From Mesorhizobium sp. NZP2298 (lineage in GTDB: Bacteria; Pseudomonadota; Alphaproteobacteria; Rhizobiales; Rhizobiaceae), in assembly GCF_013170825.1 (NCBI RefSeq), contig NZ_CP033365.1, positions 4,786,001 through 4,850,000 of the forward strand: DNA of 64,000 nucleotides, given 5' to 3'. Position numbers and translations under genes: made by a program. Shown here one piece after another: positions 1-8,980 of this stretch. Below the pieces are notes generated by a model, which ran no database searches, was not told the DNA's origin, and saw only the letters and a program-made list of their open reading frames with translations. Each line of letters starts with the position of its first letter. The first letter of the stretch is position 1.

Positions 1-1346
1 GCCAGCAGAAGCGAAGCCGCGGCGGCGGCGCCAACGATCGGCCCGACCTTGGGGAAGTATGGCTCGGAGGGCACCGAAGCCGGCGAGGAGACACGAGCGT
101 CGACCGGCGCATAGTTGCGGTCCTGACGCGAGGCTGCCTCGCGGTAGTTGGTGAGATAGAGTTCGAGCTGTTGGCGCTTGGCCGCCGCATCGCGCTGCAG
201 CGCGTCGAGACCGACCTGCTGTTCGCCAGCCTGTGCCGAGGCCGCCTTCAGCGTGTTGACGTCGGCGACGAGCTGGTTTTCACGTGCCTTGGCGGCATCG
301 GCCTGCATAACCAGGCCCTTCATGACCTTCTGCGCTTCACTGCGGATCTGCGCATCGAGATCGGCCAGCTGTGATTTCGCCGCGCGAACGCGCGGATGAT
401 TGTCGAGCATCGTCGTCGACAGATCGGCGATGTTGGCGCGCAGCTCGACCTGGCGCTCCCGCAAACGCTGGATCAGGTCGGACGACAGCACTTCCGGCAG
501 CGAATCCAGCGAGCCCCCATTCTGCAGCGCCTTGCGTACGCTGTCTGCGGTGCCTTCGGCCGCGGCGCGATTGGCCCGCACCCGCGACAATTCGGTCGAC
601 AGCTCGGCCAGTTGCTGTGTGGCCAAGGTGGAATTGTTGCCGCCCATCAGGAGGTCCGACTGGCCGCGGTACGCCGCGACCTTGGCCTCGGCATCCCTGA
701 CCTGCTTCGACAGGTCGGCGATCTCCGGCGCCAGAAAATCCGCGGCGGCGGTGTTCGATTCGCTCTTGGCCGCGCCCTGCCCGGCAATATAGGCAGCGGC
801 AATGGCGTCTGGGATGGCTGCGGCGAGCTTGGGATCCTCCGAGGAGAACTCGATGGCAATGATGCGAGTCTTTTCAACGCCAAAGACGTTGAGCTTCTCG
901 CGCATCTTCTTCAACACGCGTTCGTCGGCCGGAATATCCATCGGATCGTTCTTCAGCCCAAGCAGGATCAGCACGCGGCTGAGGGACGACATGTTGATCG
1001 TTTCGTCGAACTCAGGCAGTCGCGCCAAGCCGAGTTTCTGCGCCACCTGCTTGAGGATTTCGTTGGACGAAATGATCTGGACCTGGGTGGCGACGCCCTG
1101 CTCGTCGAGGATCGGCTTGTCGCCGTCATTGTTGCTGCCGGCCGGGCGGGTATAAACGGATTCGCGCGGGGCGATTTCCACCTGCGTCTGCGCCTTGTAG
1201 TGTCGTGTCGCGAACGAAGCGAACGCAAACGCCAAGCCTGTCACGAGCAGAACAAAGAGCAATATGCGCAGCCAGTTCCTCGCCAGGCTGGCGAAAAGCT
1301 GCCTGAGATCGACATCGACATCTGCGGCCGCGGACTGAACGGACAT
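1..1346 (-). CDS. Wzz/GumC-type polysaccharide chain-length determinant (C-terminus outside window)
   Basis: Inner-membrane protein of the polysaccharide co-polymerase class, expected to set chain length and couple polymerisation to export of exopolysaccharide. The reading frame runs from an ATG at 1346 off the left edge, giving about 448 codons with no stop. A membrane segment lies at about residues 25-47 (WLRILLFVLLVTGLAFAFA), followed by a Wzz-like stretch (YKAQTQVEIAPRE), then a long alanine/glutamine-rich helical region with coiled-coil character (about 200-400). A second membrane segment begins as the sequence ends (PIVGAAAAASLLLA). Many family members carry a C-terminal tyrosine autokinase domain; whether this one does cannot be seen. 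It is divergent from the export lipoprotein at 1603, with a shared 256-bp promoter region. Family confident; partner specificity inferred. Confidence 0.85.
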   Translation of the reverse strand, partial: MSVQSAAADVDVDLRQLFASLARNWLRILLFVLLVTGLAFAFASFATRHYKAQTQVEIAPRESVYTRPAGSNNDGDKPILDEQGVATQVQIISSNEILKQVAQKLGLARLPEFDETINMSSLSRVLILLGLKNDPMDIPADERVLKKMREKLNVFGVEKTRIIAIEFSSEDPKLAAAIPDAIAAAYIAGQGAAKSESNTAAADFLAPEIADLSKQVRDAEAKVAAYRGQSDLLMGGNNSTLATQQLAELSTELSRVRANRAAAEGTADSVRKALQNGGSLDSLPEVLSSDLIQRLRERQVELRANIADLSTTMLDNHPRVRAAKSQLADLDAQIRSEAQKVMKGLVMQADAAKARENQLVADVNTLKAASAQAGEQQVGLDALQRDAAAKRQQLELYLTNYREAASRQDRNYAPVDARVSSPASVPSEPYFPKVGPIVGAAAAASLLL

Positions 1347-1602
1347 GCATCCCTACTCCGAAACTGGGTCAGGATGCACCGTAAACAACTATGGTAACTC
1401 AGCAGTTAAGATCGCGGTAATACTCCATTAGGGATTACTGGCGAGCGGCTAGAAAAAACGACAAAATGGCAAAATCCCTGCCGGCGCGAGCTCTATTGGC
1501 CGTAGCCTTTACCGGCCATTAACCCTAACAGGACGATAACGAACCCGATCCCAGATGTTTGCTGCGACGCCGCAGCGGCCAGTCGAAGGTACGTATCCGG
1601 TC

Positions 1603-2166
1603 ATGAAAAGCACTGCTTCCCTCGTTCGCGCGCTGCTTGCCGTATCGATGCTCGCCGGCTGCTCCAGCTACCGCCCGCCGCCGGCGGCCTTCCACGAGGT
1701 CCTCGACCAGCCTTATCGCCTCGGCGCCGGCGACCGCGTTCGCGTCACCGTGTTCGAACAGGACGGCCTGACCAACACCTACAGTGTCGACCAGTCCGGC
1801 TATCTCTCCTTCCCGCTTGTCGGTGCCGTACCCGCGCGTGGTCACACCGCGCAGCAGATGGAAAAGGAGATCGCCGACAAATTGCGGCAAGGCTATCTGC
1901 GCGACCCGGACGTTTCGGTCGAGATCGACCGCTACCGGCCGATCTTCGTCATGGGCGAAGTGGGTGCTGCCGGCCAGTATTCCTACGTGCCCGGCCTGAC
2001 CGTGCAGAAGGCCATCGCCATTGCCGGAGGCTTCACACCACGCGCCAACCAGGAAAGCGTCGACATCACTCGCGACATCAACGGCAAGGTGATGACCGGG
2101 CGCGTGGTCACCTCCGACCCGCTGCTGCCCGGAGATACCGTCTTCGTCCGCGAACGCCTGTTCTGA
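1603..2166 (+). CDS. Polysaccharide export lipoprotein, Wza/ExoF family
   Basis: Periplasmic/outer-membrane polysaccharide export protein of 187 residues. The start at 1603 is preferred over an upstream in-frame ATG (1555) because it opens directly into a lipoprotein signal peptide (MKSTASLVRALLAVSMLAGC) with lipobox LAGC and Cys20. The polysaccharide export domain follows (YRLGAGDRVRVTVFEQDGL, about residues 38-110), then a SLBB-like segment (GAAGQYSYVPGLTVQKAI, about 120-170). The length fits the short ExoF/GumB-like members rather than full Wza. The stop lies 10 bp before the next gene, so it probably heads the operon with the glycosyltransferase. It acts with the Wzz-type protein encoded divergently. 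Confidence 0.88.
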   Translation: MKSTASLVRALLAVSMLAGCSSYRPPPAAFHEVLDQPYRLGAGDRVRVTVFEQDGLTNTYSVDQSGYLSFPLVGAVPARGHTAQQMEKEIADKLRQGYLRDPDVSVEIDRYRPIFVMGEVGAAGQYSYVPGLTVQKAIAIAGGFTPRANQESVDITRDINGKVMTGRVVTSDPLLPGDTVFVRERLF

Positions 2167-2176
2167 CAGATACCAC

Positions 2177-3307
2177 GTGGCGGACAAGCTCAGGATCGTC
2201 CACTGCTTTCGTTCACCCGTCGGAGGAATTTTCCGGCATGTGCGCGACCTGACGGAAGCTCAGGTCGCGGCCGGCCATGTGGTCGGGATCGTCTGCGATT
2301 CGACCACCGGCGGCGAATTCGAGGAGCGCCTGTTCGAGCAGATGAAGGACACGCTGGCGCTCGGTATCCATCGCACGCCAATGCAGCGCCATGTCGGCCC
2401 GGGCGATCTCGCCTCGGCCCGGCGCACCTACAGGATCATCAAGGAATTGCAGCCGGACGTCCTGCACGGGCACGGTGCCAAGGGTGGCGCCTATGCCCGT
2501 CTGTTCGGCTCATTGTTGCGGGTATCAAGGTCTCGCGTAGCCCGCCTTTATTCGCCGCATGGCGGCTCCCTCCACTATGACGAAACAACAGCCACGGGGA
2601 GGCTGTTCTTCGCACTGGAGCGCTCCATGGCGCGCTTCACCGATTGCCTGCTCTTCGTCTCGGATTATGAGCGGCGAACCTATCGCAGGAAGGTGGGCGA
2701 GCCGCCGATCCCGAACACGCTGGTCTACAACGGACTGCGCGCCACGGAATTCGAACCGGTGGCGATCGAACCCGATGCGGCGGATCTGCTCTATATCGGC
2801 ATGATGCGGGACCTGAAGGGCCCCGACATCTTCATCGATGCGCTGGCCGCAGCCGGTCCCCGGCTTGGCCGTACGCTGAGCGCGGTGATGGTCGGCGACG
2901 GCGACGACCTACCGCGCTACCACGCGCAGGTGAAGCGTCTTGGGCTTCAGGACCATGTCCGCTTCCTGCCGCCAATGCCGGCCAGGGAGGCCTTCGCGCT
3001 GGCAGCGCTCGTCGTCGTTCCCTCGCGCGCCGAAGCCATGCCCTATATCGTGCTGGAAGCGCTTGCCGCGGCAAGACCCATGATCGCAACCGCTGTCGGC
3101 GGCATACCGGAGATTTTCGCTGCCGGCTCCCCTGCCCTGATCAGGCCCGATCCCGTCGAACTCACTGAAAAGATGAGTGAGGCGCTGGCCGATCTCGCAG
3201 CCTACGGCAAGCTGATGCCCGACGGCGCCGGCCTCAAGGCGCGTTTCGGCGCCGACGTCATGGCCGCCGAAATCGAGAAGGCCTATTTCGCCGCGCTCGG
3301 CAGGTGA
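2177..3307 (+). CDS. Glycosyltransferase family 4
   Basis: Predicted cytoplasmic GT-B fold glycosyltransferase of 376 residues that adds a sugar to the growing exopolysaccharide repeat unit. The start is GTG at 2177. The N-terminal glycine-rich segment (RSPVGGIFRHVRDL, about residues 11-24) and the C-terminal donor-site signature with an EX7E motif (EAMPYIVLE, residues 286-294) followed by GGIPE are typical of GT4. It lies 10 bp after the export lipoprotein gene and is followed 89 bp later by the sugar transferase gene. Donor and acceptor sugars cannot be deduced. Confidence 0.85.
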   Translation: MADKLRIVHCFRSPVGGIFRHVRDLTEAQVAAGHVVGIVCDSTTGGEFEERLFEQMKDTLALGIHRTPMQRHVGPGDLASARRTYRIIKELQPDVLHGHGAKGGAYARLFGSLLRVSRSRVARLYSPHGGSLHYDETTATGRLFFALERSMARFTDCLLFVSDYERRTYRRKVGEPPIPNTLVYNGLRATEFEPVAIEPDAADLLYIGMMRDLKGPDIFIDALAAAGPRLGRTLSAVMVGDGDDLPRYHAQVKRLGLQDHVRFLPPMPAREAFALAALVVVPSRAEAMPYIVLEALAAARPMIATAVGGIPEIFAAGSPALIRPDPVELTEKMSEALADLAAYGKLMPDGAGLKARFGADVMAAEIEKAYFAALGR

Positions 3308-3396
3308 CTCCCCAAGCCTTTCCAAAGCCACGTGTTGTTTCAAGGGTTTCTTAGCTCTCTTTTGCTAATCACCCTGGGAAGCTTGCGGACTGTTCC

Positions 3397-4932
3397 ATGA
3401 ACGAGATTGACCCCGCGCGCCGCTTTTCAGCAGAAGCTGTGCGTAAATTCAACGGCCCGACCGATGGCGACGCACCCGGGGGCATGAACGATGTTGCCCG
3501 ACAGGTCGCGTCGCAATACCGGCGCGATACGATGTCGCCGATCATGGTCAGCGGTGTCCTGCGCATGGTCGAGTTCGCGATCCTGTTCCTTTCGGGGCTC
3601 TGCGTCTATTTCTACTATGTCGGGTTCTTCAACTATCTCGCCTGGCAATATCCGGTGACGATCGCCGCCGCGTCGTTCCTCGCCGTGGTTCTGCTCGATG
3701 TCACCGACTGCTACCAGGTCGTTTCCCTGATGCGGCCGATCGCCAATTTCGGCCGCATCCTGCTGGTCTGGGCCGGCACCTTCGCGCTGATGGCGTTGAC
3801 GGCTTTCACCATGAAGATGTCGGAAGACTATTCGCGACTGCTGTTCGGCACCTGGTTCGTGGTCGGCTTCGTCCTCCTCTTTGGCCTCAGGCTGGTGATG
3901 TCGAAGCTGATCCGGCGCTGGGCCCGCGATGGACGCATGGAGCGGCGCGCCGTCATTGTCGGCGGCGGCAAGGCTGCGGAAGTGCTGATCCGCTCGGTCG
4001 AAAAACAGCCTTACAACGACATCCGCATCTGCGGCATATTCGATGACCGCAGCGACAAGCGCTCGCCGCCCATCGTTGCCGGCTATCCCAAGCTCGGCAC
4101 CATTTCGGAACTGATCGAGTTCGCGCGCATCGCCCGCATCGACATGCTGATCGTGTCGCTGCCGCTGACCGCCGAAACACGTGTGCTGCAGCTGTTGAAG
4201 AAACTGTGGGTGCTGCCGGTGGACATTCGGCTTTCGGCGCATTCAAACGCGCTGCAGTTCCGCCCACGCGCCTATTCCTTCATCGGTTCGGTGCCGATGC
4301 TCGACATCTTCGACAAGCCGATCAACGACTGGGATTCGGTCGCCAAGCGCGCCTTCGACATCATTTTCTCGCTGATCGGCATCATCGTCTTCTCGCCGGT
4401 GATGCTGGCGACCGCGATCGCCATAAAACTCGACAGCAAGGGACCGGTGCTGTTCAAGCAAAAGCGACACGGCTTCAACAATGAGATCATCGAGGTCTAC
4501 AAGTTCCGCTCGATGTACACCGACCGGTCGGATCCCACCGCCAAGCAGACGGTGACCAAGAACGATCCGCGCGTCACCCGCGTCGGCCGCTTCATCCGCA
4601 AGACGTCGATCGACGAACTGCCGCAGTTCGTCAATTCGCTGCTGGGATCGCTGTCGCTGATCGGCCCGCGCCCGCATGCGATCGCGGCGCAGTCGCACAA
4701 CCTTCTCTACAACGAGGTGGTCGACGGCTATTTCGCCCGCCACAAGGTCAAGCCGGGCGTCACCGGCTGGGCGCAGATCAACGGCTGGCGCGGCGAGATG
4801 GACACCAACGAGAAGATCCGCATGCGGACGGAGTACGACCTCTACTACATCGAGAACTGGTCGCTGCTGTTCGATCTGCGGATCCTGTTCCTGACGCCGA
4901 TCCGGTTGCTCAATACGGAAAACGCCTATTGA
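3397..4932 (+). CDS. Polyprenyl-phosphate sugar (glucose/galactose) phosphotransferase, WbaP/WcaJ/ExoY type
   Basis: Integral membrane enzyme of 511 residues that starts exopolysaccharide repeat-unit assembly by transferring a hexose-1-phosphate to undecaprenyl phosphate. Several N-terminal membrane segments (about residues 50-165) are followed by a CoA-binding-like Rossmann domain (VIVGGGKAAEVLIRSV, about 187-202). A C-terminal bacterial sugar transferase domain begins at KRAFDIIFSLIGIIVFSP (about 314) and includes FKQKRHGFNN, YKFRSM, the IDELPQ and IGPRPH motifs, and GVTGWAQINGWRG. Full length for the two-domain PHPT family. The stop overlaps the next start (TTGA), so the two genes are probably translationally coupled. 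Which hexose is used is inferred only from the family. Confidence 0.92.
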   Translation: MNEIDPARRFSAEAVRKFNGPTDGDAPGGMNDVARQVASQYRRDTMSPIMVSGVLRMVEFAILFLSGLCVYFYYVGFFNYLAWQYPVTIAAASFLAVVLLDVTDCYQVVSLMRPIANFGRILLVWAGTFALMALTAFTMKMSEDYSRLLFGTWFVVGFVLLFGLRLVMSKLIRRWARDGRMERRAVIVGGGKAAEVLIRSVEKQPYNDIRICGIFDDRSDKRSPPIVAGYPKLGTISELIEFARIARIDMLIVSLPLTAETRVLQLLKKLWVLPVDIRLSAHSNALQFRPRAYSFIGSVPMLDIFDKPINDWDSVAKRAFDIIFSLIGIIVFSPVMLATAIAIKLDSKGPVLFKQKRHGFNNEIIEVYKFRSMYTDRSDPTAKQTVTKNDPRVTRVGRFIRKTSIDELPQFVNSLLGSLSLIGPRPHAIAAQSHNLLYNEVVDGYFARHKVKPGVTGWAQINGWRGEMDTNEKIRMRTEYDLYYIENWSLLFDLRILFLTPIRLLNTENAY

Positions 4933-6179
4933 GCGCGATTTCCCATGAACTGCCGCCGGGCGCGGTCAACGCCAAGCTGATCGCCCTGATTTCTTCCGGT
5001 GCGGTGGTGTTCGGCATCCTTCTGTCCGGCTTCGTCATCAGCGAGCCGGCGCCTTACGAAATCTACATGGCCGGGCTGATCGCCATCTGGGCGCTCTTCG
5101 GCTTGCGGATCTCCCGCGCGGCCATGCCGCTGCTGGTGCTGCTGGTGACAATGAATATCGGCGGCATGATCTCGATGACGCAGATGGCGGATCTCGCCTT
5201 CACGCCCCTCTATCTCTCCGTGTCGCTGTTCCTGGCCTTCAGCGCGGTGTTCTTCGCCTCGGTCACCGCCACGCAACCAGGTCTCTACCGGCTGATCTTC
5301 AATGCCTATGTCGTCTCGGCCGTGGCTACGTCGCTGCTCGGCATAGCAGGCTATTTCCATGTCTTTCCCGGCGCCGAGATCTTCACCAAATACGACCGCG
5401 CCGCCGGCGCCTTCCAGGATCCGAACGTCTTCGGACCCTTCCTGGTGCTGCCCGGCATCTATCTGCTCTATCTGCTCCTGACCGGTCCGGTCTCGCGCAT
5501 GCCGCTGCTGGCGGTGCCGCTGCTGATCATCGCATCGGGCATCTTCTTCTCCTTCTCGCGGGGCGCCTGGGGCATGTTCGCCGTTTCTGCCGTGCTGCTC
5601 ACCGGCTGCCTGTTCCTGCAGAGCAACAGCGGCAAGTTCCGGCTGCGCGTGGTGATCATGACCATCGCCGCGCTGTCGCTGCTGACGATCGCCATCATCG
5701 TCATCCTGCAATTGCCCGGGGTAGCGGACATGTTCACCCAGCGCGCGCATCTCGAACAGAGTTACGACACCGCCCGCCTCGGCCGTTTCGCCCGCTACGG
5801 TATAGGCTTCCAGATGGCGATGGAGCGTCCGTTCGGCATCGGGCCGCTGGTCTTCGGCAAGATGTTCGGCGAGGACACGCACGACATCTGGCTGAAAATG
5901 CTGATGGATTATGGCTGGCTCGGCTTTGTCTCGTTCCTGACACTGGTCGTCTGGACCATGACCGCCGGCTTCCGCATCCTGCTGCGCGACCGGCCGTGGC
6001 AGCCTTACCTCTTGTGCGCCTATGTCGCCTTCATCGGCAATATCGGGCTCGGCACCTTCATCGACATCGACCACTGGCGCCACGTCTACCTGCTGCTCGG
6101 CCTGATCTGGGGCGCCATCGCCTTGGAATACCGCCATCAGCGGCTGTTGCGGCCGGCTCTGGCTCAAGCAGGAAGCTGA
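4929..6179 (+). CDS. O-antigen ligase/exopolysaccharide polymerase-like membrane protein
   Basis: Predicted polytopic inner-membrane protein of 416 residues with about ten hydrophobic helices and an O-antigen ligase (Wzy_C) type core around FSRGAWGMFAVSAVLL (about residues 205-222). A long periplasmic loop precedes the last helices and contains THDIWLKMLMDYGWLG. The most likely role is polymerisation of lipid-linked repeat units (ExoQ/Wzy-like), given its position at the end of an exopolysaccharide gene set. The start is TTG at 4929, overlapping the previous stop by 4 bp; no better in-frame ATG lies near the N-terminus. Polymerase versus ligase cannot be separated by sequence reading. Confidence 0.82.
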   Translation: MSAISHELPPGAVNAKLIALISSGAVVFGILLSGFVISEPAPYEIYMAGLIAIWALFGLRISRAAMPLLVLLVTMNIGGMISMTQMADLAFTPLYLSVSLFLAFSAVFFASVTATQPGLYRLIFNAYVVSAVATSLLGIAGYFHVFPGAEIFTKYDRAAGAFQDPNVFGPFLVLPGIYLLYLLLTGPVSRMPLLAVPLLIIASGIFFSFSRGAWGMFAVSAVLLTGCLFLQSNSGKFRLRVVIMTIAALSLLTIAIIVILQLPGVADMFTQRAHLEQSYDTARLGRFARYGIGFQMAMERPFGIGPLVFGKMFGEDTHDIWLKMLMDYGWLGFVSFLTLVVWTMTAGFRILLRDRPWQPYLLCAYVAFIGNIGLGTFIDIDHWRHVYLLLGLIWGAIALEYRHQRLLRPALAQAGS

Positions 6180-6361
6180 AGGCACGATCTGCCCAGGGTT
6201 CAGCCAAGACGAACCCGGGAGAACTCCCATTTCGAAATGGCCAGGCTCAAACCGTTCGGGCCATTGATGGCGACTAGCTGTGAGCTTTCGGGAGGTTGTC
6301 CGTTCGGACCGGACCGAGGAGACTGGAGTTACCAGGCTTCAGCATCCACCGGAGGGTCCGA

Positions 6362-6433
6362 ATGAACATCCACAAGAATGCCCGTCTAACGCCGCTGCGT
6401 CGAGAGGAGATGGCGCTGTCGGTGATAGGGCGC
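6362..6433 (+). mobile_element. IS481-family transposase, 5' remnant only
   Basis: An ATG at 6362 opens into MNIHKNARLTPLRREEMALS, the highly characteristic N-terminus of IS481-family transposases in rhizobia. The match ends after about 24 residues, and the helix-turn-helix and DDE core that should follow are missing. This is therefore the left stub of an insertion sequence whose remainder was lost. The IS left end probably lies in the roughly 100 bp upstream; I could not delimit a terminal inverted repeat. No active element is present. Confidence 0.8.
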
Positions 6434-6772
6434 TCTTTCCCAAGCGTGACTGACCCCCGCAGTCGGGGCGATGGGCAACAAAAAAGCGGGCTATTGCCCG
6501 CTTCCCTTCGTTGCCAAGACTCATGCTCGATGCCGGTACATTCATGGCCGTCGAGCTGTCGATCAGCTCAAATGCACAGTCTGCCTGGTAAACCTCACCG
6601 ACTATCTGAAGGGACGTTCGCGCGAATGCTTGATCAAGTATATGGCAGCCAAACGTGTTGCAAACAAGGCGCACTGCTAAAGCTCGGCTTCGGCGGCTTT
6701 TCGTTCTGGCTACAATGTGGCTAAAAACTCTATAGCCACCTCTGGGGGAAACGGCTAACTCTTTGTTTTGTT
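6434..6772. other. Unassigned stretch between IS481 remnant and tRNA-Pro
   Basis: About 340 bp without a gene I can support. It is less GC-rich than its surroundings. It contains a terminator-like hairpin (6484-6503) and a perfect 7-bp inverted repeat, GTGGCTA (6717-6723) with TAGCCAC (6733-6739). Short ORFs of up to about 69 codons exist (for example 6471-6680 on +), but they have no recognisable family or good ribosome-binding site. Its place directly 3' of a tRNA gene and beside an IS stub suggests leftover accessory DNA. Confidence 0.4.
6484..6503 (-). terminator. Rho-independent terminator, minus-strand orientation
   Basis: Perfect 8-bp stem AAGCGGGC/GCCCGCTT with a 4-nt loop. Read on the minus strand it is followed by a run of T residues. 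The only minus-strand transcript arriving from the right is that of tRNA-Pro, whose encoded CCA end is at 6773. Confidence 0.65.
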
Positions 6773-6849
<77 letters not shown>

Positions 6850-6957
6850 GACCGGTCGCGATGTATCGTGATAACCCCGCTCCGGTCAACCGAATTCCGC
6901 GACTATCTTGCAGGTAGATTGTGAGATAATGGAGGCCGGCTGCATCAGTGTCCTACC

Positions 6958-7419
6958 TTAACCCTGGCACACATCGACCCATTCCGCACCGATAAGATCG
7001 ACCATGCGCCGCGGAGCGATCCGTACCGCGGCGTTGGTGGCGCCGGCGGCCGGCACCACCTCATCGAATTCGCGCAGCGAAACGTCGCAGTAGACCGGCA
7101 GCGGCGCCGGCAAGCCGAACGGGCAAACACCGCCAACCGGATGGCTCGTGGCAGCCACAACTTCCTCCGCGTCCAGCATGCGCGGCTTGCCGCCGAACCG
7201 GTCCTTGAACTTGCGGTTGTCCAGTCTGGCGATGCCGCTGGTCACGACCAGCATGGTCCGCTCGCCGACGCGCAGGCAGATCGTCTTGGCGATCTGCGCC
7301 GGAAGGACGCCATGCGCCTCCGCCGCCAGCATCACCGTCGCCGAACTTGCTTGCGTGACCAGGACCTCGATGTCGGGCGCATGAGCGGCGAAGAAGGCAC
7401 GAACAGAGTCCAGGCTCAT
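6958..7419 (-). CDS. YbaK/ProX-type aminoacyl-tRNA deacylase
   Basis: Cytoplasmic protein of 153 residues with a YbaK/aaRS-associated domain, expected to hydrolyse mischarged aminoacyl-tRNA. Members of the family act on Cys-tRNAPro, Ala-tRNAPro or other substrates. The core contains the conserved lysine in IAKTICLRVGERTMLVV (about residues 47-63), the TSGIARLD strand and the GGVCPFGLP loop (about 103-111). The start at 7419 (MSLDSVRAFF) is chosen over an upstream in-frame start, because the family begins here and the upstream 30 codons look non-coding. It is immediately upstream of tRNA-Pro(GGG) on the same strand. Substrate identity is not determined by the sequence. Confidence 0.85.
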   Translation of the reverse strand: MSLDSVRAFFAAHAPDIEVLVTQASSATVMLAAEAHGVLPAQIAKTICLRVGERTMLVVTSGIARLDNRKFKDRFGGKPRMLDAEEVVAATSHPVGGVCPFGLPAPLPVYCDVSLREFDEVVPAAGATNAAVRIAPRRMVDLIGAEWVDVCQG

Positions 7420-7550
7420 GTCAGAAAACCCATGATTCAAAGCCGATGCACGGCGGACGCGATTGGCGCAGATTTGGATGCCGCAGGTATAAACACGTGC
7501 GATCCACAAATCGGCAAGCCCGGCCTGCCTGAGAACACCATGGCATCAAC

Positions 7551-7581
7551 AAGAAACCCGCCAAGCGGGCCTTGGCGGGTT
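7551..7581 (-). terminator. Terminator of the XRE-family gene
   Basis: Perfect 11-bp stem (7555-7565 with 7571-7581) and 5-nt loop. On the minus strand it is followed by TTTCTTGTTG. It sits 22 bp beyond the stop of the minus-strand gene at 7604. Confidence 0.75.
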
Positions 7582-7603
7582 CTCTTGCATGCCTGGGGCT
7601 GGT

Positions 7604-7888
7604 CTATGCCAAGGGTCCGCCTTGCGCGGCCGGCGTCGGCGCGGCGGAAGCGATGAGAGCCTCCTGCGGCATGCGAAGCGCGGACGCAATACGACGCAGC
7701 TTCGACGGATCGGCCGCCCGGCCGTTCTCCATATCCTCGATCTCGCCGACCGAGAGGCCGCAGGTCAGGGAAAGCTCTTCCACGCTGTATCCGCGGGTTT
7801 CCCGCATGGCTCTGAGGGTGCTGTAATCGTGCCCGATCTCACTGGCTAACGGTTCGGAGAGGGCATGGCTTTTTGCATTGTTGGGCAT
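7604..7888 (-). CDS. Small XRE-family helix-turn-helix regulator
   Basis: Protein of 94 residues with one HTH_3 domain (about residues 24-78: LRAMRETRGYSVEELSLTCG, then GEIEDMENGR). A short acidic/alanine tail follows and there is no second domain. The start is set at the ATG at 7888, because GGAG lies six bases upstream; an in-frame TTG two codons earlier overlaps that ribosome-binding site. It is monocistronic with its own terminator. Target genes are unknown. It could act alone as a transcriptional repressor; no toxin partner is adjacent. Confidence 0.8.
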   Translation of the reverse strand: MPNNAKSHALSEPLASEIGHDYSTLRAMRETRGYSVEELSLTCGLSVGEIEDMENGRAADPSKLRRIASALRMPQEALIASAAPTPAAQGGPLA

Positions 7889-8172
7889 TGGCAACTCCGG
7901 TGGCTGAAAGCGTCTTGATCAAAAATGGAGTGTTGCCTGAGACGAGCAGGAACATGCCCGCTCGCCGATGATTTGCCAAGAGCCAAACGGACCGTCACGC
8001 TATCGTGAACCGGACGCCTTCGCGGCGGCTTACGCACATCGGCGCCATCAAGTTCTTTTGAACACCCGGCACCTTTTTGCTCGGAGGTTTAGGCCCACCT
8101 GTTCGTTGTTCTGATGCACTGGCGTGAAAACCATCCGGTTCCAGCCAGCCCATTCCCAGAAGGATATCTGCA

Positions 8173-8787
8173 ATGAACGTCAAGACATCCCTCCTCGTGC
8201 TCGGCACGATCTCCAGTCTTTTCATCGCCGGAGCGGCGACCGCTCAAGCGGCGGACGCGTTGCGCGTTCGTGGTACTGTGATCAGCTTCGAGCCCTCACT
8301 GCTCACCGTCAAAACCCGCCAGGGTGACACCTCCGCGATCAAGCTCAATACCGGCTGGAAGATCTCGGGCGTCGCCAGTGCCTCCGAAAAGGACATCAAG
8401 CAGGGCGACTTCCTCGGCATCGCTTCCGTTTCAAAGGCGGATGGCGGCAGCGGGGCGCTCGAAGTCGTGATTTTCCCCGCTGCCTTGAAAGGCACCGGCG
8501 AGGGTGACCGCCCGTGGGACCTGCAGCCGAACAGCCGCATGACCAACGGCACGGTGGCGGACGTTACCGACATAAGCGGGCGAGCCGTGACGCTGACCTA
8601 CGACAATGGGCAGACCAAGAAGATTTCGATCCCCGACAGCACGCCTGTCGTGACCTTTGCCCCGGCCACGCCGACCGATCTCAAGCCAGGCGCAACGGTT
8701 TTCGTGACCGCCCAGCGAGAGGCTGACGGGACGCTGAGTTCCAGCCGTGTCGTGGTGGGAAACAATGGCGTGGTCCCGCCGATGTAG
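8173..8787 (+). CDS. Exported protein of unknown function (DUF5666-like)
   Basis: Protein of 204 residues with a clear Sec signal peptide (MNVKTSLLVLGTISSLFIAG, cleavage probably after AQA near residue 27). The mature part is beta-rich, with two similar segments: LRVRGTVISFEPSLLTVKTR (about 30-50) and MTNGTVADVTDISGRAVTLT (about 119-138). Each has the V-x-G-T/x-V pattern seen in DUF5666/OB-like periplasmic proteins. A good ribosome-binding site (AGAAGGA) precedes the ATG. There are no catalytic residues I can name. It is the first of several small exported proteins in 8173-10318. Confidence 0.7.
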   Translation: MNVKTSLLVLGTISSLFIAGAATAQAADALRVRGTVISFEPSLLTVKTRQGDTSAIKLNTGWKISGVASASEKDIKQGDFLGIASVSKADGGSGALEVVIFPAALKGTGEGDRPWDLQPNSRMTNGTVADVTDISGRAVTLTYDNGQTKKISIPDSTPVVTFAPATPTDLKPGATVFVTAQREADGTLSSSRVVVGNNGVVPPM

Positions 8788-8980
8788 CCAAACAGCCGGA
8801 AGAGCGCGGCTTTTCGGCCCTGGTGATGATGGTCGGAAAGCCGGCTTCTTCGGAAACAGTCCAGAAACAAAATTCTACAATCGGGAAATACTGACGAAAA
8901 AATTCGGGAGCGTAATCCCATGCGCGGCGGTCGGGCTATCGACCCGATTTATATCTGCCTGCGAAAAAAGGAAACGATCC

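Noticed and set aside
6471..6680. 69-codon ORF next to the IS481 stub
   Set aside because: Overlaps the terminator hairpin, lacks a good ribosome-binding site and has no recognisable family; kept only as unassigned sequence.
7510..7550. Longer N-terminus for the YbaK-type deacylase (start at 7509)
   Set aside because: The additional 30 residues look non-coding and the family starts at the ATG at 7419.
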